Source: Oscillospiraceae bacterium
GTDB lineage: Bacteria > Bacillota_A > Clostridia > Oscillospirales > JAAYXM01
Assembly: GCA_017408185.1 (NCBI GenBank)
Contig: JAFQVE010000447.1
Coordinates: 1-6,906 of the forward strand
Direction of reading: 5' to 3'
DNA length: 6,906 nt
Position numbers and translations under genes: made by a program. The stretch's first letter is position 1; each line of letters opens with the position of its first letter. This document shows, one piece after another, positions 1-5,948 of this stretch. The notes below the pieces were generated by a model that did not search any database, was not told the DNA's origin, and saw nothing but the letters and a program-made list of their open reading frames with translations.

Positions 1-3000
1 GCGCGCTGAACAAAGCTTCCTGTTCCTTCAACATAAACTGTTGCAGGTCCGCGAAGCTCAATTCCGGCAGGTGAGCTTACATCATTCACTCTTATCGGCG
101 AGCTGTGGGTTTCTGTTTTTCCTCCGCGCTTAACCATTATCGTAATATATGCCTCGCCCTCACTCTTACCGGTCACAACGCCTTTTGATGTAACAGATGC
201 CACTGCCGGATCTGATGAGAAGAAGATTACGTCATCGCTCTCTGAAAGCCATGTGCCGTCCGAAAGCTTTATACGATAAAGCATACGAATGCTGTCGCCT
301 ACGTTGATTTCACTTTCCTCAAGGAAAACTTCAACATAGCTTATAACTCCCGTTCCATCAATGCTGAGTGCTTTTGGGAACTGCTGAAGAGCACCGCCCG
401 CGCCTTTTCCTGCGCTCTCAAAAACAAGGAGATAATCCCCTGCTTGCGGGAATTCTATATCCTTTAAATTTGTGCTGAGGTCATACCCAAGGGCTGTTCT
501 GTAAAAATTAACGGTGCCCACACTGTACCTGCCATCTGTCCATTGCGTTGTATCTTCGGTCACCGGCAGAACATAAACATTTGCAATGCCACCATTTGCA
601 TTCACACCGTGAATAAGCGTTGCGGCATAGCGCCCGGCTTTGGGAACAGTTATCTTAACCGCCCACGCTGCGCCTATTGCATTCGGTTGCGCCTGAATTC
701 CGTAAGAACCGGAGAGGCGAACTCGTGCTGTGCTGGTATTCTCCTGCATCCCATTTGCATAGCCGTAGAAAATCCAGTTTTTCGTTTCGTTATATGTAAG
801 ATCCCACAAAGCTGTTCCTGACGGTGCGCTTGTCCGAAGGTCATAATACACCATCTCATTTGAAAGCTCCATTGGGTTTTCTTCATCACGCGAGTTTATA
901 ACCGTTATGTCCACGGTATCGCTTTTTGTCACAAAACCCTGGCGCACATTTACGGTAATCACCGCATCTCCTGGAGTCTTTGCAGTTATAAGTCCGTTTT
1001 TATCGACACTCGCAACGGAGTAATTGTTTGTTTCATATGTTACGGTTGTCATATGAAGCAACGTGTCGCTCCCATCGGCATTTTTGCCGGAGAGATTTAT
1101 CTGCGCATTTGAAATCACTTCAAGCTCAGAGTTTTCAACATATGCGGTTACCGATTCAAGGTCTGGCGGCGTCACAACCGCTATATTTGCTTTTGCAGTT
1201 ACCTTTTCTCCGCTTTCAAGGGTTACAGTTGCCGTAATTTCAGCATTCCCATCGGATACACCGACAATAACACCCTTTTCATTAACTGTAGCTATAGCTT
1301 CATCAGAAGAAGAATAGTTAATTTCCGCACCTACCATTGAGACAGTGCTGCCGTCACTTAAATAAAGATTGTCAAGCGCTGTTTTTACGTTTCCGCCGAC
1401 GTACACTTCGTTATATTCCGGTTTCAGCGTAAAACGCATTTTTTCTACAGTTTCATTTCCGCCGTCAAGAATTATCTTTTTTATAAAGTGGCGGCGGTTT
1501 GATGCATTCAGCCCCGCTGCGGCAAAATCCGTTGCAAGAGGTGTTCGCATAACCATTATGTATTCGCCGGGAGCATCAATCTCTACCGTTCCGAGGCTAT
1601 CGGTCTCTTCTGATGCTGTATCCGCTGTAGCATAGAATTTTTCTTCTGCAATGTGTTCCCCTTTTACAATCTCGGATGCACCCTCGCTTGCCTTTCCGAA
1701 ATAGAAGAACACAAGACCTCCCTGAGGACGAAGACCGCGGTCAAGCTTTAACGAATATGAGCCCTCCTTCGGCACATACATTCTTACCGCCCACCATGCG
1801 CCGGAATTTGGGTATGCTATTGTTCCGTAAATTGTGTTTCTCTGTATTGACGGGTTGTTGTATTTGCCTTCAAACTGCCATGAATTTTTTGTATCAGAAA
1901 ATTTTGTGCTGTCCATCTGTCCGTCGTTGGGTATAGATGCGATTTCCATACTGTATTCCACCCGAACTCCGGACGGTGCCGCAATCGGAAGAACGGTTAT
2001 ATCAGCTTGTGCATAAGCAGTCTTTCCTCGGTATGTCACCGCCGCCATAACGGTTGCCGCACCCGCACGCAGCGCCTTTATTGCTCCGCTATCAGAATCG
2101 ACAGAAATAATATCGGTATCTTCTGTGCTGTAAGCCACTGTAGTTTTCTCCATATTGACGGCTTCGCCGTTTTCAAGCTTTGCAGAAACAGATGAAGTTG
2201 CCGACATTCCGGGTTTCATCGACGTTTTCGACAATGTGAGTGTTGCTGATTCAATCGGTGACGGTTCAATAACCGTAACCTTCATCGAAGCATTAACCGT
2301 TACGCCTTCTGCTGTTACCGGAAGCGTTATCACCGCTTCACCCGGAGATACGCCGGTAATAGTTCCGTTTTTGTCGACGGTTGCTATGTTATCATCACTG
2401 CTAATGGGTGTTCCTATAACAGGCGTTCCGTTATATACTGTCCCGTCACTCAAATAAACATTTGAAAGCTCAATGTTTGCGGTATCATCAACGTATATCT
2501 CGGAATGTCCGTTTTTCACAGTTGCCGTCATCGGGATTATTCCGCTTCCGCCATCAAGAATTATCTCTCTGAAAAAATGGCGGCGCTTTCCTGCATCCAA
2601 TCCAGCCGCAGTAAAATCTGCAACGAGCGGAGTTCTTATAACCAGCATATACTCACCTGGTGCGTCCGCCGTAATGGTTGCCACACTTTCAGACAAAACA
2701 TTCTCCTGCGTGCTTGCAGAATTAAACTTCAGATAACCAATCTTATCCTTTTTTACTATTTCTGCCGCACCCTCGGAAGCTTTTCCGAAGTAGAAAAACG
2801 TAAGACCACCGTCACTTCGCGTTGTATGTTTAAACTTTAGGGAATATGTTCCCTTTTTCGGAATATAGAGTTTTAAAGCATACCATGAACCTACATTGGG
2901 GTATACAAACGTTCCGTAAGCGTTGTTTCTCTGTACAGAAACCGTTCCATACTGTTCCTCAAACGCCCAGAAATTGTTTGTATCCGCAAATTTAACACTA

Positions 3001-3149
3001 TTAATAACCGAGCCGTTGGATACAGACGGAACCTCCATACTGTACACAATTTTGATGTCAGCCGGTTCAAGCGTTGTATTTGCCGATACTGCAGGCAACA
3101 TCCCTGTTAGCAACGCAAATGCGATGATTAAAGATAGTATACGCTTCAT
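1..3149 (-). CDS. Secreted modular protein with three CBM-like modules and five Big_2 Ig-like domains (C-terminus beyond window)
   Basis: The frame is open from the ATG at 3149 to the left edge, giving 1049 residues without a stop, so the gene is cut at its 3' end. Residues 1-23 form a signal peptide (basic MKR, hydrophobic core, VSA before the likely cleavage site). After this come: module 1 (about 33-207), Big_2 domains (about 208-294 and 297-390), module 2 (about 396-571), Big_2 domains (about 572-661 and 664-755), module 3 (about 764-935), a Big_2 domain (about 936-1030), and the start of another segment. The Ig-like domains show the usual 'G-x-I-x-G-x-x-x-G-x-A-x-I-T' ending. Modules 1 and 2 carry FFYFGKASEGA and RRHF..IILDGG; module 3 is a different subtype. 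I see no cysteine in the visible part, as is common in Gram-positive exoproteins. Module 1 closely resembles module 2 of the protein encoded just upstream. Likely role (inference): an extracellular glycan-binding or surface protein. No catalytic motif is visible; an enzyme or anchor domain could lie in the missing part. The start is supported by GGGAGGG six bases upstream. Confidence 0.9.
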   Translation of the reverse strand, partial: MKRILSLIIAFALLTGMLPAVSANTTLEPADIKIVYSMEVPSVSNGSVINSVKFADTNNFWAFEEQYGTVSVQRNNAYGTFVYPNVGSWYALKLYIPKKGTYSLKFKHTTRSDGGLTFFYFGKASEGAAEIVKKDKIGYLKFNSASTQENVLSESVATITADAPGEYMLVIRTPLVADFTAAGLDAGKRRHFFREIILDGGSGIIPMTATVKNGHSEIYVDDTANIELSNVYLSDGTVYNGTPVIGTPISSDDNIATVDKNGTITGVSPGEAVITLPVTAEGVTVNASMKVTVIEPSPIESATLTLSKTSMKPGMSATSSVSAKLENGEAVNMEKTTVAYSTEDTDIISVDSDSGAIKALRAGAATVMAAVTYRGKTAYAQADITVLPIAAPSGVRVEYSMEIASIPNDGQMDSTKFSDTKNSWQFEGKYNNPSIQRNTIYGTIAYPNSGAWWAVRMYVPKEGSYSLKLDRGLRPQGGLVFFYFGKASEGASEIVKGEHIAEEKFYATADTASEETDSLGTVEIDAPGEYIMVMRTPLATDFAAAGLNASNRRHFIKKIILDGGNETVEKMRFTLKPEYNEVYVGGNVKTALDNLYLSDGSTVSMVGAEINYSSSDEAIATVNEKGVIVGVSDGNAEITATVTLESGEKVTAKANIAVVTPPDLESVTAYVENSELEVISNAQINLSGKNADGSDTLLHMTTVTYETNNYSVASVDKNGLITAKTPGDAVITVNVRQGFVTKSDTVDITVINSRDEENPMELSNEMVYYDLRTSAPSGTALWDLTYNETKNWIFYGYANGMQENTSTARVRLSGSYGIQAQPNAIGAAWAVKITVPKAGRYAATLIHGVNANGGIANVYVLPVTEDTTQWTDGRYSVGTVNFYRTALGYDLSTNLKDIEFPQAGDYLLVFESAGKGAGGALQQFPKALSIDGTGVISYVEVFLEESEINVGDSIRMLYRIKLSDGTWLSESDDVIFFSSDPAVASVTSKGVVTGKSEGEAYITIMVKRGGKTETHSSPIRVNDVSSPAGIELRGPATVYVEGTGSFVQR
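345..860 (-). repeat. CBM-like module, subtype 2 (third module of the left-hand protein)
   Basis: Residues about 764-935. It has NWIFYGYANG, AWAVKITVPKAGRYAATL, NGGIANVYVLPVTED, VGTVNFY, AGDYLLVFESAGKG and FPKALSIDGTG. It lacks the FFYFGK and RRHF motifs of the other two modules in this protein and matches the subtype of the first module in the upstream gene. Confidence 0.6.
1437..1964 (-). repeat. CBM-like module, subtype 1 (second module of the left-hand protein)
   Basis: Residues about 396-571. It has VEYSMEIAS, SWQFEGKYN, AWWAVRMYVPKEGSYSLKL, GGLVFFYFGKASEGASEIV, APGEYIMVMRTPL and RRHFIKKIILDGG. It is the same subtype as module 1 but clearly diverged, so the duplication within this gene is older than the exchange between the two genes. 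Confidence 0.7.
2529..3053 (-). repeat. CBM-like module, subtype 1 (first module of the left-hand protein)
   Basis: Residues about 33-207, directly after the signal peptide. It shares FWAFEEQYGTVSVQR, GSWYALKLYIPKKGTYSLK, GGLTFFYFGKASEGA and RRHFFREIILDGG with its counterpart in the upstream gene. Confidence 0.7.
2947..3048. repeat. 102-bp near-identical block, copy in the left-hand modular gene
   Basis: This stretch aligns without gaps to 4839-4940 in the neighbouring gene. The first 38 bases and the last 36 bases are identical, and I count 7 differences in the 28 bases between. It encodes the start of the CBM-like module (VYSMEVPSVSNGSV through WAFEEQYGTV). Confidence 0.85.
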
Positions 3150-3155
3150 AAGCTT

Positions 3156-3162
3156 CCCTCCC
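3156..3162 (-). promoter_or_regulatory. Ribosome binding site of the left-hand modular gene
   Basis: On the minus strand GGGAGGG lies six bases before the ATG at 3149, with AAGCTT between them. This is a near-ideal Shine-Dalgarno sequence and fixes the start at a codon followed directly by a good signal peptide. Confidence 0.85.
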
Positions 3163-3187
3163 TGTTTATTATTCTACTGTTTATTAT
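3162..3187. repeat. Pair of 11-bp direct repeats upstream of the left-hand modular gene
   Basis: CTGTTTATTAT occurs at 3162-3172 and again at 3177-3187 (ATAATAAACAG on the minus strand), 15 bp from start to start. The pair fills the space between the stem-loop and the ribosome binding site. It could be a small duplication or a binding site; nothing in the sequence decides between them. Confidence 0.6.
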
Positions 3188-3214
3188 AGCGGAGAGTATC
3201 CCCTCTCCGCTATA
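3185..3214 (-). other. Perfect 12-bp stem-loop in the spacer between the two modular genes
   Basis: TATAGCGGAGAG (3185-3196) and its exact complement (3203-3214) flank a six-base loop. The structure lies 15 bases after the TAA of the complete modular gene and 35 bases before the start of the next one. On the minus strand it is followed by ATAAACAG rather than a run of T, so it is not a standard intrinsic terminator. It may act as a weak or factor-dependent terminator, or as an RNA processing or 3'-end stability element that lets the two genes differ in expression. The structure itself is seen directly; its function is inferred. Confidence 0.55.
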
Positions 3215-3229
3215 GGTAAGTTTTTCCGA

Positions 3230-5899
3230 TTACTTTATGTACTCGCCATCGGTGATGAGAGTATAACCGTTAGCTTTATCACCAACTATTGCATAACCGG
3301 TGTATGTTCCCGACATATTTGCAATGACGGTGAACTGGTTATCCTTTGTTGTCATTGCCATTTTTCTTGTTTCGCTACTTGCAGCATCGGTGAACATAAT
3401 TCCTTTTTCAACTGCATTGGAAAGACCTATAAACTCCGCCATTATGCCGGTTTCACCATTAACATCAAAGCTGTCGATGATTATTTTCAGCTTTTCCCCT
3501 GTGAACATCGGCGCATCATCGCCGTACTCAGCTGTTACAGTTGTATTTTCCCACGCGTAGAACGTGTATTCAGGCTCAAGGCTTACAACCTCTTCCTTAC
3601 CGTTGACCGTCTTTTTCCAGAATCTGAAGGTTCCTTCCTTTGCGTCTGGTTTGCATTCTATTTTTGTCCCGTAATCGACTTTTTCTCCGTTAACGGTTAC
3701 CTTATTATAAACTGTTGACTCATACTCTGCGACGTAAACGTTTTCTGCACACTTCTTCCATTCTTTCGCCGCGCCGATACCCGGAATTGACGGGAGAGCC
3801 GGCTTCTCTACTCCAACCTGAACAGCCGCAATCCGCTGACCGTTTATGTTGTAGTACTCTTCAACATCTGCAGCTACATCGCTTGCATAGACCGGAACAA
3901 GATAATTTACGTTATTTCCTTCCGGAACATACTTTTCAAGGATTGCATCAAAGGAAACAATTCTCTTGTTTGTTCCCATTCCCATCGCCCAGTAAAGGAA
4001 CTCGCTTCCATCCTTAGCATCCGGAGCAGTAAGGTTATATGAACCATCCGCGTTCGGCTGTGCTGTTATTACACCGCCTTCGGTTAAGCCCGTTACGCTC
4101 GGTGCAATATAATTTTCCGCCACTTCCATTTTTGCATTAAAGCCTTCGCTGATTTCCTTATTATTTACCGTAATGTCAATTGAGCGGGAGGAGGATTTTC
4201 CGTTAGCTGTCACGGTTGCCGTTACGGTTGCAACGCCGTCGGATAAGCCGGTAACCTCACCGGTTGAAGAATTAACACTTACTATATCCGTATCTTCAGT
4301 TGCATAAGTTATTTCCGGATTCGTTACTGCAGTTGTCGCATCACTCATAAGAGCAGAGGTTGCAGTTACTTTTGCAGTACCACCAACTGTAATAGCGTCA
4401 TTATCCGCTGTGACATTGATCATCGGAACTGTACTTGATCCTCCGTCAAGGATTATCTTTTTGAAAAAGTGGCGGCGCTTGCTTGCATCCATTCCCTCCG
4501 CAGCGAAATCTGCGCTGAGAGGAACTCTTACAACCAGTATATAGTCTCCCGGCTCATCTATCTCAACGGTTGCTATGTTTCCAGATAAAATACCGCTCTG
4601 TGCGCTGGACGCATTAAACTTGAGCGAACCGATTTTTTCATTTTTCACTATTTTTGTCGCGCCCTCACTATCCTTTCCGAAATAGAAGAACACAAGTCCA
4701 CCGTCACTTCTCATCGAATAATCAAGTTTCAAAGAATACTTTCCTGTTCGAGGGACATAGAATCTTAATGCGTACCATGAACCTTCATTCGGATAAACAA
4801 AAACGCCGTGATCTGTGTGCCGTTGTACAGAAACTGTCCCATACTGTTCCTCAAACGCCCAGAAATTGTTTGTATCAGTAAAGTTAACGTTATTCATAAC
4901 CGAACCGTTGGATACAGACGGAACCTCCATACTGTACACAGCCTTGATTCCGGACATATCCGGATTTGTTACAGAAACTTCTATTGATTTTGAAGATGAG
5001 TAGCTTCCAACTGTCGCGGTTGCGATAATTGTAGCCGTACCATTCAATTTTCCAGTTACAACACCGGTTGTTGCATCAACAGATGCAATCTCAGTATCGT
5101 CAGATGCAACTGAGTATGAATATGTAACATCCGATGCAGTCGTTCTATCACTCATAAGAGTTGCCTCAGCCTGTACGGTTGCTCCGCCGTTTCCGTTTGG
5201 TGTTGAAATAAGACTTGAGATTATTGGAACAACCCCTGTTCCACCGTCCAAAATCAATTTCTTCGGAAACATCGCTGTTCCCATCGCATCGCAGTCAAGA
5301 AAAACGAGGTAGTATTTGCCGGCTGTTCCAAAATTATATTCTTTAGCAGTAAGCGTGGACGTCGCTGTGTAATCAATATTATCGAAGAAACCTTCCTTCA
5401 ACTTTTTCTCTTCATTCTCCGTATAATACAACTCTGAGCTGATGTCTGTGATATCACCAGGTAAAATATACATTTTTCCATCAGTAATTCCTTGGGTTAC
5501 AGACTTATAATACTCAAAGCTGACATCATACTTTCCTGCAACTGGCACATCAATTTCTAACACTACATACCCATCCGGGGTGCCATATGAACCAAATTTC
5601 AAAAACGAATCATTAAAACTGGACCATTTATCATTTCCACCCTTTTGACTGTGGTACGCCCAAAATCCGTATGTATCATCATATGTTGTTGGATTTCGAG
5701 TTCCATCGGTTTCATATGCAACAAGATATGTTCTTTCTGAAGAAAGACCTGTTTTAGTGAAATCATACACAACTTTAACTTCGGACATTTCGGTTGTGCT
5801 CTCGCTGTCTGCTGCGAAAGCTGTCGGCGCAAGCCCGATTATGAGCATCGCCGAAAGAAGTAATGCTAATGCTTTGGTAAATCTTTTCTTCATTTTCAT
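3230..5899 (-). CDS. Secreted modular protein: two CBM-like modules, two Big_2 domains, InlB-B-like repeats
   Basis: Complete gene of 889 residues. Residues 1-29 are a signal peptide (MKMKKRF, long hydrophobic core, AFA before the cut). The order is: a divergent CBM-like module (about 41-226), Big_2 (about 227-310), a second module (about 317-493), Big_2 (about 494-580), two segments resembling divergent InlB B-repeats (about 592-675 and 725-793, the latter with FRFWKKTVNG and YTFYAWENTTVTAEY), and a terminal beta-rich domain (about 801-889). Each Ig domain ends in the typical pattern (TGVVTGKLNGTATI, TGEVTGLSDGVATV). I see no LPXTG, SLH repeat or C-terminal membrane segment, so it is probably released or held non-covalently. 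No catalytic domain is recognisable. Known family behaviour suggests binding to carbohydrate or the cell surface; the ligand is unknown. It lies 42 bp after the fucosidase stop codon on the same strand and 80 bp before its paralogue, so co-transcription is likely. The ATG at 5899 is chosen because GAGGAGAG lies three bases upstream; the ATG two codons later is the only near alternative. Confidence 0.93.
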   Translation of the reverse strand: MKMKKRFTKALALLLSAMLIIGLAPTAFAADSESTTEMSEVKVVYDFTKTGLSSERTYLVAYETDGTRNPTTYDDTYGFWAYHSQKGGNDKWSSFNDSFLKFGSYGTPDGYVVLEIDVPVAGKYDVSFEYYKSVTQGITDGKMYILPGDITDISSELYYTENEEKKLKEGFFDNIDYTATSTLTAKEYNFGTAGKYYLVFLDCDAMGTAMFPKKLILDGGTGVVPIISSLISTPNGNGGATVQAEATLMSDRTTASDVTYSYSVASDDTEIASVDATTGVVTGKLNGTATIIATATVGSYSSSKSIEVSVTNPDMSGIKAVYSMEVPSVSNGSVMNNVNFTDTNNFWAFEEQYGTVSVQRHTDHGVFVYPNEGSWYALRFYVPRTGKYSLKLDYSMRSDGGLVFFYFGKDSEGATKIVKNEKIGSLKFNASSAQSGILSGNIATVEIDEPGDYILVVRVPLSADFAAEGMDASKRRHFFKKIILDGGSSTVPMINVTADNDAITVGGTAKVTATSALMSDATTAVTNPEITYATEDTDIVSVNSSTGEVTGLSDGVATVTATVTANGKSSSRSIDITVNNKEISEGFNAKMEVAENYIAPSVTGLTEGGVITAQPNADGSYNLTAPDAKDGSEFLYWAMGMGTNKRIVSFDAILEKYVPEGNNVNYLVPVYASDVAADVEEYYNINGQRIAAVQVGVEKPALPSIPGIGAAKEWKKCAENVYVAEYESTVYNKVTVNGEKVDYGTKIECKPDAKEGTFRFWKKTVNGKEEVVSLEPEYTFYAWENTTVTAEYGDDAPMFTGEKLKIIIDSFDVNGETGIMAEFIGLSNAVEKGIMFTDAASSETRKMAMTTKDNQFTVIANMSGTYTGYAIVGDKANGYTLITDGEYIK
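4421..4951 (-). repeat. CBM-like module, subtype 1 (second module of the complete modular protein)
   Basis: Residues about 317-493. Key features are FWAFEEQYGTVSVQR, SWYALRFYVPRTGKYSLKL, GGLVFFYFGKDSEGA, the PGDYILVVR strand and RRHFFKKIILDGG. It is strongly similar to the first module of the left-hand protein, including a near-identical DNA block at its start. Confidence 0.7.
4839..4940. repeat. 102-bp near-identical block, copy in the complete modular gene
   Basis: Partner of 2947-3048: 95 of 102 bases match by my count, in the same orientation and reading frame. The rest of the module is clearly more diverged between the two genes. Confidence 0.85.
5222..5779 (-). repeat. CBM-like module, subtype 2 (first module of the complete modular protein)
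   Basis: Residues about 41-226. It has YGFWAY, then VLEIDVPVAGKYDVSFEYY, MYILPGD, KYYLVFLDCDAM and FPKKLILDGGTG. The alternating hydrophobic pattern and 'VP.AGKY' suggest a beta-sandwich of the carbohydrate-binding type. It is closer in its 'MYILP...FPK' features to the third module of the neighbouring protein than to the second module of its own protein. Confidence 0.6.
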
Positions 5900-5902
5900 A
5901 AT

Positions 5903-5910
5903 CTCTCCTC
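5903..5910 (-). promoter_or_regulatory. Ribosome binding site of the complete modular gene
   Basis: On the minus strand GAGGAGAG is followed by ATT and the ATG at 5899. The AGGAG core is five bases from this ATG and eleven from the next in-frame ATG (5893), so the first one is the better start. The bases before it are A-rich (AAAACAAAAAA), which would keep the site unstructured. Confidence 0.8.
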
Positions 5911-5924
5911 TTTTTTGTTTTTAT

Positions 5925-5948
5925 GAAATCCGGTTTCCCGGTTATTTC
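5925..5948 (-). other. Small hairpin with GAAA tetraloop overlapping the fucosidase stop codon
   Basis: On the minus strand the order is GAAAT, AA, CCGG, GAAA, CCGG, ATTTC. The CCGG arms can pair around a GNRA-type GAAA loop, and GAAAT/ATTTC can extend the stem across a two-base bulge. The stop codon TAA lies within the 5' arm. It is followed by an A-rich stretch and the next gene's ribosome site, with no T-run, so it does not look like a terminator. It may protect or separate the two messages. Confidence 0.4.

Noticed and set aside
3183..3188. TATAAT -10 hexamer on the minus strand upstream of the left-hand modular gene
   Set aside because: The hexamer overlaps the edge of the stem-loop, and the base positions 17 upstream read AGCGGA, with no resemblance to TTGACA and no TGn extension. 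I cannot support a promoter.
543..3189. Series of plus-strand open frames of 60-111 codons across the left half
   Set aside because: All but the last few codons of the series are antisense to the continuous 1049-codon minus-strand frame with clear repeated domains. They look like compositional shadows.
3197..3225. Intrinsic terminator in plus orientation (stem followed by TTTTT at 3221-3225)
   Set aside because: There is no plus-strand gene to terminate, and the T-run is separated from the stem by GGTAAG. It is kept only as a remark on the stem-loop.
5599..5832. 77-codon minus-strand frame
   Set aside because: It overlaps the N-terminal module of the complete modular protein in another frame and has no domain or start signal.
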